Assembly: GCA_002329395.1 (NCBI GenBank)
Contig: DCTQ01000082.1
Location: 1 to 14,030, forward strand
From: Candidatus Avelusimicrobium alvi
Lineage (GTDB): Bacteria; Elusimicrobiota; Elusimicrobia; Elusimicrobiales; Elusimicrobiaceae
Direction: 5' to 3'
Length of the DNA: 14,030 bases
Below the pieces are notes generated by a model. That model did not search any database and had not been told where the DNA came from. It saw nothing but the letters and a program-made list of their open reading frames with translations. Made by a program: the position numbers and the translations under genes. How positions within the stretch are numbered: position 1 is the first letter of the stretch; each line of letters starts with the position of its first letter. Shown piece by piece: positions 6,995 to 13,133 of this stretch.

Positions 6995-7492
6995 TTACAT
7001 ATTGTCGGAAGCACTCCAGCCTTGTCCGCGCAAACTTTCGCAAACGACGCGGCCGGCTTTAGTATAATAATTACAGGAGCGCATCCATTTACCCCCTCTG
7101 GAACGGTGGCCGGACATTTCATAATCGCCCTTTAACTGTTCAGCACTCCACGTGCACGTGCTCGTGCCGCAATACACGTCATAACTAAAATCTTTGGATT
7201 CACAGCGGTCATAATTGGTTTGGCAGCTTAAAGCGGCTTCAATATCAATATCCAGCTTTCCGCTGGCCACGCCGTTGCGTTTTCCCACCAGCTCCACCAA
7301 CCCGGTAGAAGGATACCCTTCCTGCAGCACATACAAGTCGGCGGCTTTTTCGGCCGAAGCCATCAGCGACACCACTTCGCTGGCGCGCGCTTTTTCCACC
7401 GCCGCCGTATACTGGGGCAGTGCAATGCCCGATAAAATGCCGATAATCAGCACCACCACCAACAGCTCAATAAGCGTAAAACCTTTTTTCAT
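6995..7492 (-). CDS. Type IV pilin-like protein (prepilin with N-terminal methylation motif)
   Basis: 165 residues. The start is the ATG at 7492, because AGGAG lies just upstream and it opens a classic class III signal MKKG-FTLIELLVVVLIIGI, to be cut after Gly4 by prepilin peptidase with methylation of Phe5. The hydrophobic helix (about 5-27) is followed by an amphipathic helix with AVEKARASE and then a globular C-terminal region with six cysteines, which could form disulfides in the envelope. The size fits a major or minor pilin or pseudopilin. No assembly genes (ATPase, PilC, PilD) are nearby, so it is an orphan gene that would use machinery encoded elsewhere. Cysteine-rich orphan pilins in multiple copies are, as I recall, common in Elusimicrobiota; this helped the taxonomic guess but is not proof. 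Confidence 0.9.
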   Translation of the reverse strand: MKKGFTLIELLVVVLIIGILSGIALPQYTAAVEKARASEVVSLMASAEKAADLYVLQEGYPSTGLVELVGKRNGVASGKLDIDIEAALSCQTNYDRCESKDFSYDVYCGTSTCTWSAEQLKGDYEMSGHRSRGGKWMRSCNYYTKAGRVVCESLRGQGWSASDNM

Positions 7493-7549
7493 AATTCTCC
7501 TTTGTATGTTGGATTCAACAGCAAAAAATACAGCCCTTACATTATTAAT

Positions 7550-7578
7550 ATCATACTTATTTATACCCAAAACGTAAA
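7550..7578 (-). promoter_or_regulatory. Sigma-70-type promoter of the pilin-like gene
   Basis: On the minus strand TTTACG (7573-7578) and TATGAT (7550-7555) are separated by exactly 17 bp. The predicted start near 7543 gives a leader of about 50 nt that contains the AGGAG ribosome site before ATG 7492. Confidence 0.6.
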
Positions 7579-7603
7579 TCCCCGCACGCATAAAATATGC
7601 CGC

Positions 7604-7630
7604 AAAAAACCGGGCTTTCGGCCCGGTTTT
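7604..7630. terminator. Terminator downstream of dnaJ
   Basis: The stem CCGGGC/GCCCGG (7610-7615 with 7621-7626) has a 5-nt loop. Read on the minus strand it is followed by six T's (plus-strand A7604-A7609), fitting dnaJ termination. The plus strand has a TTTT tail but no plus-strand gene ends here. Confidence 0.85.
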
Positions 7631-7668
7631 ACAGATGTTTAATTACATCAAATCACGCGGACCGCGCG

Positions 7669-8769
7669 TTAAGAAAACAATTCCTTAAAAAAGCTCTTCT
7701 TTCCGCCCGTCTCTTTCGCGAGTTCTTCCAGCAGTTCTTTTTGGCGGGCGGTCGGCTTTTTGGGCACTTCAATTTTCACGTTTACGAGCAAATCGCCGAA
7801 CCCTTTTTTGCCCAGCTTCGGCATCCCGTTGCCCTGCATTTTAAGCACCGCGCCGAACTGCGTGCCTTTGGGGATGTCCATCTCCAGCTCTTTGCCTTCA
7901 ATAGTGGGCACTTTAATGCTTCCCCCCAATACGGCCTGGGGATAGGTGATTTGCGCGTCAATCACCAAATCGTCGCCCTGGCGTTTAAAAATTTTATGCT
8001 CTTTTACGTGCACTTCCACGTATAAATCGCCAAAGCCGCCGCCGTTGGTGCCGATGTCTCCCCCGTTGGAAACGCGCAGCGTAACGCCGGAGCGCACCCC
8101 GGAGGGCACTTTGACGGTCAGTTTTTCCTTCACGCGCTTGGTTCCGCTGCCGCGGCAGGACGCACACGGTTTTTCCACCACGGTGCCTTTGCCGCCGCAG
8201 TCCGGGCAGACCTGGCGCATACTGAAAAATCCCTGCGCATACGTTACCGTACCCGTGCCGTTGCACGAACGGCAGGTTTTGCGCGCGCTGCCGGGGGCGG
8301 CGCCGCTGCCGTCGCACTCGGCGCAGTTGTCCAAGCGCGTATAATCCACCGGGACTTCCTTGCCGGAAAACGCTTCTTCCAGGGTAAGGGTAACGTCCAA
8401 CTTTAAATCTTCGCCGCGCTGGGCGCGGGGCGCGCCGCGCCGGCCGGAGCCGAAGCCCCCGCCGAAAATATCTCCGAATACGGAGCCGAAAATATCGTTA
8501 ATGTCGCCGAATCCGCCGGCGTTAAACCCGCCGAATCCGCCCGCGCCGGACACGCCTTCGTGCCCGTACTGGTCGTACATTTGTTTTTTGTGGGGATCGG
8601 AAAGCACGGAAAACGCTTCGTTTACTTTTTTAAACTGTTCTTCGGCGTTTTTATCGCCGGGGCAGCGGTCCGGGTGGCACTTCATGGCCTGGCGGCGGAA
8701 CGCGGATTTAATTTCCACCGCGGTGGCGGTGCGCTCAATGCCGAGGATTTGGTAATAGTCTTCTTTCAT
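7669..8769 (-). CDS. dnaJ: Chaperone protein DnaJ (Hsp40)
   Basis: 366 residues from the ATG at 8769 (MKEDYYQILGI); an in-frame ATG at 8781 would add MPTK. An AGGA lies 2 nt before 8781 and 14 nt before 8769, so the ribosome site does not settle the start; I chose 8769 by family alignment. All type I DnaJ regions are visible in order: J domain with His32-Pro33-Asp34, a Gly/Phe-rich linker, the zinc-binding region with four CxxCxGxG repeats (CAECDGSG, CRSCNGTG, CPDCGGKG, CASCRGSG), and the substrate-binding C-terminal domain. It stimulates DnaK ATPase and delivers unfolded clients in the cytoplasm. dnaK and grpE are not in this window. It is divergent from rplU. I see no CIRCE-type inverted repeat upstream. 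Confidence 0.95.
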   Translation of the reverse strand: MKEDYYQILGIERTATAVEIKSAFRRQAMKCHPDRCPGDKNAEEQFKKVNEAFSVLSDPHKKQMYDQYGHEGVSGAGGFGGFNAGGFGDINDIFGSVFGDIFGGGFGSGRRGAPRAQRGEDLKLDVTLTLEEAFSGKEVPVDYTRLDNCAECDGSGAAPGSARKTCRSCNGTGTVTYAQGFFSMRQVCPDCGGKGTVVEKPCASCRGSGTKRVKEKLTVKVPSGVRSGVTLRVSNGGDIGTNGGGFGDLYVEVHVKEHKIFKRQGDDLVIDAQITYPQAVLGGSIKVPTIEGKELEMDIPKGTQFGAVLKMQGNGMPKLGKKGFGDLLVNVKIEVPKKPTARQKELLEELAKETGGKKSFFKELFS

Positions 8770-8888
8770 TTTAGTGGGCATAGTCCTGAGGAATAACCTG
8801 TTCAAACAATCTCTTTTTTCTATTTTATTAAATTTGCGCGTCCCCTGCACGTTTGCGCCCGGTTTGCCGCACCGGCAAGCGGCAATTA

Positions 8889-8897
8889 TGCTATAAT
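8889..8897 (+). promoter_or_regulatory. Extended -10 promoter upstream of rplU (distal)
   Basis: TGCTATAAT matches an extended -10 (TGn plus TATAAT at 8892-8897). No -35 sits at 16-18 bp; TTGCCG at 8864-8869 is 22 bp away, too far. Transcription would begin near 8904 and give a leader of about 86 nt that contains the hairpin 8915-8968. Confidence 0.6.
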
Positions 8898-8914
8898 ATA
8901 TATACAAATTAAGG

Positions 8915-8968
8915 GAGAGCAACCCCTCCCGCCCGGCCATAAAAGGCAAGGGCGCGGGGTGTTGTCTC
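8915..8968 (+). promoter_or_regulatory. Long hairpin in the rplU leader, possible attenuator or autoregulatory site
   Basis: The outer stem pairs GAGA (8915-8918), CAAC (8920-8923) and CCC (8924-8926) with 8957-8968, with single-base bulges at G8919 and T8960. The inner stem pairs CGCCC (8930-8934) with GGGCG (8950-8954), capped by GCC-ATAAAA-GGC. The U-rich sequence TTTATTT follows at once (8969-8975), which resembles an intrinsic terminator. Ribosomal protein L21 operons in Firmicutes have a known leader element; this one has no sequence match that I can recognise, so homology is not claimed. Confidence 0.5.
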
Positions 8969-8974
8969 TTTATT

Positions 8975-8983
8975 TGGTATAAT
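8975..8983 (+). promoter_or_regulatory. Extended -10 element immediately before rplU, possible leaderless promoter
   Basis: TGGTATAAT (TATAAT at 8978-8983) ends 6 nt before the rplU ATG at 8990. Standard geometry would place +1 at the A of the ATG. No -35 is at normal spacing (TTGTCT at 8962 is 10 bp away). rplU has no Shine-Dalgarno, which fits leaderless initiation. Confidence 0.45.
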
Positions 8984-8989
8984 AAAACT

Positions 8990-9301
8990 ATGTACGCAAT
9001 CATTGAAACTGGTGGAAAACAGTACTGGGTAAAACCCGGTCAAGATCTGCAGGTTGAAAAACTGGACGCGGAAGCGGGAGCCAATGTAGAACTGAAAGTT
9101 CTCTGGGCCGCCAACGAAGAAGGTACCTCGGCAGATACCAAAGCCGGTAACACGGCTAAGGTCACCGCTCAAGTGGTTAAACATTTGAGAGGTCCCAAAA
9201 TCCTCGTATTCAAAAAGAGACCGAAAAAAGGTTACGAAAGAACCATCGGCCACAGACAGGATTTGACGCAAATCAAAATCACGGATATCCAGTTAGCCTA
9301 A
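8990..9301 (+). CDS. rplU: 50S ribosomal protein bL21
   Basis: 103 residues, the normal length for bL21. MYAIIETGGKQYWV at the start and KKRPKKGYERTIGHRQ toward the end are family hallmarks. bL21 binds 23S rRNA in the large subunit. It heads the conserved rplU-rpmA pair, with rpmA 17 bp downstream. All four arginine codons are AGA, unlike the CGC/CGG-rich neighbours; this fits selection for a different tRNA in a highly expressed gene. No purine-rich ribosome site is visible within 15 nt of the ATG. The leader contains two extended -10 elements and a long hairpin, suggesting control at transcription or by attenuation. Confidence 0.96.
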   Translation: MYAIIETGGKQYWVKPGQDLQVEKLDAEAGANVELKVLWAANEEGTSADTKAGNTAKVTAQVVKHLRGPKILVFKKRPKKGYERTIGHRQDLTQIKITDIQLA

Positions 9302-9318
9302 TTGGGAGACACTAAACT

Positions 9319-9651
9319 ATGGCACATACAAAAGCACAAGGTTCTTCCTCCAACGGAAGAGACAGCCACGGCCAGCGTTTAGGCATTAAACGCTACGGCT
9401 CCCAGTTCGTCAACGCTGGGGAAATCATCGTCCGCCAACGCGGTACCAAATTCTTGCCCGGTACCAACGTCGCGAGAAGCAGCGATGACAGCCTTTTTGC
9501 CCGGGTCGCCGGCATTGTTACCTTTGAATGGGTAACCAGAGGCAAAAAGCAGATTTCCGTGTACCCGAAAGTTGCGGAAACGAAAGAAGCCAAAAAAGAG
9601 CCCGCGAAAAAGGCTCCCGCCAAAGCCAAAAAGGCCGAAACGGACAAATAA
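9319..9651 (+). CDS. rpmA: 50S ribosomal protein bL27 with lysine/alanine-rich C-terminal tail
   Basis: 110 residues. The N-terminus [20 protein letters not shown] is the flexible bL27 arm that reaches the peptidyl-transferase centre; there is no N-terminal extension needing cleavage as in Firmicutes. The core is conserved to about residue 86 (KQISVYP). About 24 extra residues follow, made largely of Lys, Ala, Glu and Pro, so the protein is longer than the usual 85 or so. GGGAG at 9304-9308 is the ribosome site. It is co-transcribed with rplU and ends before the terminator at 9666-9700. Confidence 0.95.
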   Translation: MAHTKAQGSSSNGRDSHGQRLGIKRYGSQFVNAGEIIVRQRGTKFLPGTNVARSSDDSLFARVAGIVTFEWVTRGKKQISVYPKVAETKEAKKEPAKKAPAKAKKAETDK

Positions 9652-9665
9652 AAGCTTCACGGTTT

Positions 9666-9700
9666 AAAAAAGCGGCAGGATTTTTCCTGCCGCTTTTTTT
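9666..9700 (+). terminator. Strong Rho-independent terminator after rpmA
   Basis: The 9-bp stem GCGGCAGGA/TCCTGCCGC (9672-9680 with 9685-9693) has a TTTT loop, is flanked by an A-run and is followed by seven T's (9694-9700). It separates rplU-rpmA from the obgE unit. Confidence 0.95.
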
Positions 9701-9720
9701 GTGATAACCCTTTTGCGGGC

Positions 9721-9748
9721 TGGACAAAAGTCCCCCGTTTGATACAAT
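9721..9748 (+). promoter_or_regulatory. Promoter for the mini-gene and obgE
   Basis: TGGACA (9721-9726) and TACAAT (9743-9748) are 16 bp apart, and TGA directly before the -10 makes it extended. Predicted +1 is about 9755, essentially on the ATG at 9753. GGACAAAAGTCC (9722-9733), an inverted repeat, covers the -35. Confidence 0.65.
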
Positions 9749-9752
9749 AGAT

Positions 9753-9911
9753 ATGAAGAAGGATGAATTGCACGTCAGTTTAGACGAATGGACCTATACC
9801 TGCACCAAACGGCCCGCGCGCGCCAAAGTAAAACGCGCCCGCGCGAAAGCCAAGCGCAGCCTGTCCAAAAAAATCCTGTCCCGCACGTTGGAGCAGGATG
9901 AACTAATTTGA
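9753..9911 (+). CDS. Small basic protein of 52 residues, function unknown
   Basis: ATG at 9753 to TGA at 9911. The N-terminal third is mixed (MKKDELHVSLDEWTYTC). The middle is packed with Lys, Arg and Ala (about residues 19-42) and the end is acidic (EQDELI). Codon choice matches the neighbours, with G or C in most third positions and varied Ala and Arg codons. It sits between the rpmA terminator and obgE, directly under a good promoter whose start point falls on the ATG, so it would be translated leaderless or from a later start; no ribosome site can precede 9753 in that transcript. The basic middle suggests nucleic-acid or ribosome binding, which is inference. It could instead be a leader peptide for obgE or a chance ORF. 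Confidence 0.5.
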   Translation: MKKDELHVSLDEWTYTCTKRPARAKVKRARAKAKRSLSKKILSRTLEQDELI

Positions 9912-9918
9912 TTTATAA

Positions 9919-9943
9919 GGCCGGCGGCCTGCACCGTCCGGCC
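9919..9943 (+). promoter_or_regulatory. GC-rich hairpin in the obgE 5' region
   Basis: GGCCGG (9919-9924) pairs with CCGGCC (9938-9943) around a 13-nt loop. There is no following T-run, so it is not a terminator. It lies between the mini-gene stop (9911) and the obgE ribosome site (AGAGGA ending at 9964) and could modulate obgE translation or message stability. Confidence 0.4.
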
Positions 9944-9972
9944 GGAGCCGTTACTTAAAGAGGAAATATTTT

Positions 9973-11352
9973 ATGCAATCCGGAAGCTTTTTAGACCGTG
10001 TCAAAATTTACATCACCGCCGGCAAAGGCGGGGACGGCTGTCTGTCGTTCCGCCGCGAAAAATTCATTGAATTCGGCGGCCCCAACGGCGGCTGCGGCGG
10101 CAAAGGCGGGGACGTTATTTTAAGAACCGAACCGAACCTGACCACCCTCCTGGAGCTGGCCTACAACCCGCACATTGAGGCGCAAAACGGCGAAAAGGGC
10201 GGCACCTACAATAAAACAGGCCGCGCCGGAGAAGATAAAATCGTGCTCGTGCCGTGCGGCACCATCGTTAAAAGTAGCGGCCACGTGCTTGCCGACTTAA
10301 CCGAGCCCGGCCAGGAATTTACCGTAGCCAAAGGCGGAATGGGCGGACGCGGCAACCAGTCTTTCAAAACGCGCAGCAACACCGCCCCGCACCTGGCCGA
10401 AAACGGCCAGCCCGGCGAAGAAATCACGCTTATTTTGGAGCTTAAAGTGCTGGCGGACCTGGGCCTGGTGGGGTTTCCCAACGCGGGCAAAAGCACGTTT
10501 TTAAGCCGCATTTCGGCCGCGCGCCCGCGCATTGCGGACTATCCGTTCACCACGCTAAACCCGAACCTGGGCATTACGCTTCACAAAGGGCTCAGCTTCG
10601 CCACGGCGGATATTCCCGGCATTATTGAAGGCGCCAGCGAAGGCAAAGGCCTGGGGTATCAGTTCTTAAAACACATTGAGCGCACCCGCGTGCTGCTGCA
10701 CCTGGTGGACCCGGACGGTTTTGACGGTATGAGCGCCGAACAGTCGGTAAAAGTAATTGAAAAAGAGCTGAAGGCTTTTGACAAAAAACTGTTTGAAAAA
10801 CCGCGCATCATCGTGATTAACAAGATGGACCTGCCGTCCGCACAAAAAGCGTACGAAACCATCAAAAAGAAATTTAAAAAACACCCGGTCATGCTGATGA
10901 GCGCCGCCACGGGCGAAGGCGTGAACCAGGTGCTGGACGAAGTGGTCAAAATTCTGGCCGCCACCCCGGTGGAACGCCCCGTAACAGAAGAAAAAACCGC
11001 GGTTACACACAAAGTGGAACCGATGTTCACCATCAGCCGCACCGAAGACGGCGCCGTGCACATTACGGGCAAAAAAGTGGAAGAATTCATCGCCATGACG
11101 AACTTCAGCCAGCCCGAAGCCGTGGCGCGTCTGCGCGGTATCTTTAAGAAAATCGGCCTGGAAAAAGCCTTGCTTAAATACGGCGTGCAGGACGGCGACG
11201 CACTGGTAGTAGGCGAACGCGAGTTTGAATGGAACGGCAACTTTGACGACGAAGCCCCCAACGCGCCCGAACACGCCGGCTACAAACGCCGCGAAACCAA
11301 ACAGGAACGTTTGGCCAAACGCAAAGCCAGAAGAGAGGCGAAACTCAAATAA
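9973..11352 (+). CDS. obgE: GTPase Obg/CgtA
   Basis: 459 residues from ATG 9973, with AGAGGA 8 nt upstream. Three domains are visible: the glycine-rich Obg fold (about 1-158; AGKGGDGCLSFRREKF and GGKGGDV), the GTPase domain with G1 GFPNAGKST (167-175), G3 DIPG (213-216), G4 NKMD (283-286) and G5 SAATGEG, and the C-terminal OCT domain (about 340-425) followed by a basic tail rich in Lys and Arg. Obg binds the 50S subunit and acts in late ribosome assembly and stringent-response control. Its place after rplU-rpmA is a widely conserved arrangement, although here a terminator and the 52-residue ORF intervene. The length is typical of the three-domain type. Confidence 0.96.
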   Translation: MQSGSFLDRVKIYITAGKGGDGCLSFRREKFIEFGGPNGGCGGKGGDVILRTEPNLTTLLELAYNPHIEAQNGEKGGTYNKTGRAGEDKIVLVPCGTIVKSSGHVLADLTEPGQEFTVAKGGMGGRGNQSFKTRSNTAPHLAENGQPGEEITLILELKVLADLGLVGFPNAGKSTFLSRISAARPRIADYPFTTLNPNLGITLHKGLSFATADIPGIIEGASEGKGLGYQFLKHIERTRVLLHLVDPDGFDGMSAEQSVKVIEKELKAFDKKLFEKPRIIVINKMDLPSAQKAYETIKKKFKKHPVMLMSAATGEGVNQVLDEVVKILAATPVERPVTEEKTAVTHKVEPMFTISRTEDGAVHITGKKVEEFIAMTNFSQPEAVARLRGIFKKIGLEKALLKYGVQDGDALVVGEREFEWNGNFDDEAPNAPEHAGYKRRETKQERLAKRKARREAKLK

Positions 11353-11369
11353 ACGTTTCGGCAGCAACA

Positions 11370-11403
11370 AACCCCGGATGTCCGCAAAGGCTCCGGGGTT
11401 TTT
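11370..11403 (+). terminator. Terminator downstream of obgE
   Basis: ACCCCGGA (11371-11378) pairs with TCCGGGGT (11392-11399), with a 13-nt loop, followed by a T-run to 11403. It may also help to end the convergent protease gene, since the minus strand has TTTGTT after the stem. Confidence 0.88.
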
Positions 11404-11416
11404 ATCCGTCAAAAAA

Positions 11417-12412
11417 TTACTTCATCGTGTGGTGTTCGTTCACCCAGTTTACCGCTTCCACCACGGGCGCGTAATTGCGGCGGGATTTGTTTACAAAAGA
11501 CGGATAGGCGTCTTTAAAGTCCAGTTTATAATAATCACTGCCCATCACGCTTTCCATAAACGAAGCAATCCCCCGGTTAAACACCGGGAACATAAAGTAT
11601 TCTTCGGTTTTTGCGCCTTCCCGGATTTGGCCGCGGACAGACGTTAAATTGGCCGAAATAATGCCGATGAGTTCGCCCGTATTGGTCATCACGCCCGAGC
11701 CGCTCATCCCCTTGCGGATACCGAAATTATTCGTGTAAGCAAAGCCCAGCGCCTTGACGTAATGCACCGGGTACGGGTCGGGTTTGATTTCCCGTTTGCC
11801 GCCGAAAATGGAAATAACGGAGAGCTTGCGGTCTATTATATAATTGCCTTCGTCAAACAGCACGATGGGCGGAAAATCCGGGCTGACGATACGGCGGTAC
11901 TGCCGGTTGGCCGCACGGTTCTGCTCCAAAAAAGCGGCAAATTCCTGCTTGCTGATACCCAAATTATAATTGCGTTTGCCCGCCGGGCGGCGGTAATAGG
12001 TTTGGGGGGCGCGGTCCAAATCCAGACGGATGAGCGCAAAATCGTCCTTCACCATTTTGTCTGCGGAAAACCCGGGGTGTACAAACACCGCGGGCTTTTT
12101 GGCCGTATGCGTAACGCGCGCCAGCGCGGAAACGGGATACTCCAGCAAATCCATTTGCACGGTACAGCCGTTTTTGCATTGTTCTTTTACGCAGTGCGCC
12201 GCCGTGGCAAACCAACGCCGGCCGATACGCGTGGCCTGACATTTGCCCGACTGGCCCGTCTGCTGTCCGGCGGGCAGCACGTAATACTCAAACGTATGGT
12301 AAAAATCTTCTTTATTTTTATGTTTGTCTTCGTCAGTAACCGAAATGACGCTCACCTGCGCCCACAGTGGCGCGGCGCACAAACACAAAAAAAGCAGGGT
12401 CCATTTTCGCAT
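11417..12412 (-). CDS. Secreted trypsin-like serine protease (S1/PA clan)
   Basis: 331 residues from ATG 12412. A Sec signal peptide covers about 1-18 (basic MRK, hydrophobic core, cleavage near LWA-Q). The catalytic triad can be placed: His73 in ATAAHC, Asp124 in KDDFALIRL, and Ser237 in GMSGSG, the latter more like glutamyl-endopeptidase or V8-type GxSGS than the chymotrypsin GDSGGP. Cys58 and Cys74 could form the usual histidine-loop disulfide; Cys79 and Cys83 may form another. The stretch between Asp and Ser (about 110 residues) is long and contains an insertion around 145-190. No PDZ domain is present, so it is not a DegP/HtrA type. Expected location is periplasm or outside the cell. It has its own extended -10 promoter. 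Target unknown. Confidence 0.88.
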   Translation of the reverse strand: MRKWTLLFLCLCAAPLWAQVSVISVTDEDKHKNKEDFYHTFEYYVLPAGQQTGQSGKCQATRIGRRWFATAAHCVKEQCKNGCTVQMDLLEYPVSALARVTHTAKKPAVFVHPGFSADKMVKDDFALIRLDLDRAPQTYYRRPAGKRNYNLGISKQEFAAFLEQNRAANRQYRRIVSPDFPPIVLFDEGNYIIDRKLSVISIFGGKREIKPDPYPVHYVKALGFAYTNNFGIRKGMSGSGVMTNTGELIGIISANLTSVRGQIREGAKTEEYFMFPVFNRGIASFMESVMGSDYYKLDFKDAYPSFVNKSRRNYAPVVEAVNWVNEHHTMK

Positions 12413-12418
12413 AGTCTT

Positions 12419-12427
12419 ATTATAGCA
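12419..12427 (-). promoter_or_regulatory. Extended -10 element directly before the protease gene, possible leaderless promoter
   Basis: On the minus strand TGCTATAAT is followed by AAGACT and then the ATG at 12412. The 6-nt gap puts +1 on the A of the ATG, the same geometry as at rplU (TATAAT-AAAACT-ATG). The gene has no ribosome site. Confidence 0.55.
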
Positions 12428-12477
12428 GAAACACCAAACGGCAAGCGGCTACAGAAGCCCATCCGAAGCATACAGCC

Positions 12478-12549
12478 TGCCGGCTTCGCCTTGGCGGGAG
12501 CGCCTGCTCCGGCATGACATATCCCCTGAACCGGGCATAAAGCAGGCGC
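12478..12549. repeat. Palindrome-rich intergenic element between lipoprotein and protease genes
   Basis: TGCCGG (12478-12483) pairs with CCGGCA (12509-12514), enclosing CGCC/GGCG. Alternatively GCGCCTGCT (12500-12508) pairs with AGCAGGCGC (12541-12549), a 9-bp stem. The two folds compete. This looks like a REP-type palindromic element or a terminator/processing site for the lipoprotein transcript. The only T-run near it on the minus strand belongs to the protease promoter, so intrinsic termination is not obvious. Confidence 0.5.
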
Positions 12550-12586
12550 GGAGAAACGGATGTTTTTCCCAACCCTCTCCCGGGTG

Positions 12587-13057
12587 TTACTCCACCTCAA
12601 ACGTTACGTTGATTTGTTTCGCGTTTTCCGTCTTGTGGAAAAACAACAGCGACATTAAATTATCAATACGTCCTTCCGTGTCGCCGTATTTGCTGAAATT
12701 AAAATTGTTGGGCACTTTAATCATGCTGGAACCGTGCAAGGTTCCGCCGGAAAAAGCTTTCACCGTCGCGTCGGCCAGGAAAATGCCTCCGTCCCACGAC
12801 CAGCGCGCCACATACGTCAAATACGGCACGGACGCGTTTACCGGCGCGGAAACCACTTCCACGCGGTAGGCGTGGTTGGCAAGCCAGCTTTGCATATTGC
12901 TTAAAAAGCCTTCTTTCGTGGCGTCGTTTTGCACGATATAGACCACTCGTTCTTTTTCAAACAGCGGGGCGGCTTTGTCGCCGCGCACGTAATACTTGGC
13001 GCCGCCGCAGGCGGCCAGCCAGCAGGAAAGGAAAGACAGCAAGAGAACTTTTTTCAT
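12587..13057 (-). CDS. Small lipoprotein of unknown function
   Basis: 156 residues from ATG 13057, with AAGGA 6-7 nt upstream. A lipoprotein signal peptide is clear: MKKVLLLSFLSCW, then the lipobox Leu-Ala-Ala-Cys with the lipidated Cys17. Gly at +2 argues for the outer membrane rather than inner-membrane retention under the E. coli rule. The mature 140 residues alternate charged and beta-type segments (ERVVYIVQND, YLTYVARWSWDGG, DATVKAF, KQINVTFEVE), suggesting a compact beta-rich domain. I do not recognise the family. It lies between a ChaN-like gene and a secreted protease on the same strand, with a probable promoter and 5' hairpin of its own upstream. Confidence 0.85.
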   Translation of the reverse strand: MKKVLLLSFLSCWLAACGGAKYYVRGDKAAPLFEKERVVYIVQNDATKEGFLSNMQSWLANHAYRVEVVSAPVNASVPYLTYVARWSWDGGIFLADATVKAFSGGTLHGSSMIKVPNNFNFSKYGDTEGRIDNLMSLLFFHKTENAKQINVTFEVE

Positions 13058-13080
13058 ATATCATCCTTCGGATAAACTAA

Positions 13081-13097
13081 CGGCCCGGGAAGGGCCG
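13081..13097 (-). terminator. Compact GC hairpin between the ChaN-like gene and the lipoprotein gene
   Basis: CGGCCC and GGGCCG pair exactly around a 5-nt loop. On the minus strand TTAGTTTATCC follows, a weak T-run. It may end the upstream gene (stop at 13134) or sit at the extreme 5' end of the lipoprotein mRNA, since the -10-like TATGAT at 13105-13110 predicts +1 near 13098. Confidence 0.45.
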
Positions 13098-13104
13098 CTT
13101 GTAT

Positions 13105-13110
13105 ATCATA
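13105..13110 (-). promoter_or_regulatory. Possible -10 box of the lipoprotein gene
   Basis: On the minus strand TATGAT, one mismatch from consensus, sits in an AT-rich patch between two GC-rich stretches. The sequence 17 bp upstream (TTTCCC) is a poor -35. The predicted leader is about 40 nt and includes the AAGGA site. Confidence 0.35.
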
Positions 13111-13133
13111 GTAAATTTTTGGCGGACGGGAAA

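Noticed and set aside
6322..7122. 266-codon minus-strand open frame opposite mnmA and overlapping the pilin-like gene
   Set aside because: Shadow of mnmA, it runs through a strong bidirectional terminator and has no family resemblance.
7493..7591. 33-residue N-terminal extension of the pilin-like gene
   Set aside because: The class III signal must be at the N-terminus, a clear AGGAG precedes ATG 7492, and the extension overlaps the promoter.
8782..9003. N-terminal extension of dnaJ by 74 or more residues up to 9003
   Set aside because: The extra residues do not resemble DnaJ, overlap the rplU leader and promoter, and the J domain starts normally at 8769.
10666..11412. 248-codon minus-strand open frame opposite obgE
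   Set aside because: Exact antisense of a well-conserved gene. The translation is Phe/His/Val-rich with no recognisable domain; long antisense frames are expected with this GC-rich third-position bias.
11762..12517. 251-codon plus-strand open frame opposite the protease gene
   Set aside because: The minus-strand frame has a signal peptide and catalytic triad; this one has no motif and crosses the intergenic palindromes.
12352..12600. 82-codon minus-strand frame across the lipoprotein-protease gap
   Set aside because: Overlaps the start of the protease and the end of the lipoprotein gene, lacks a ribosome site, and its residues reflect the palindromic DNA.
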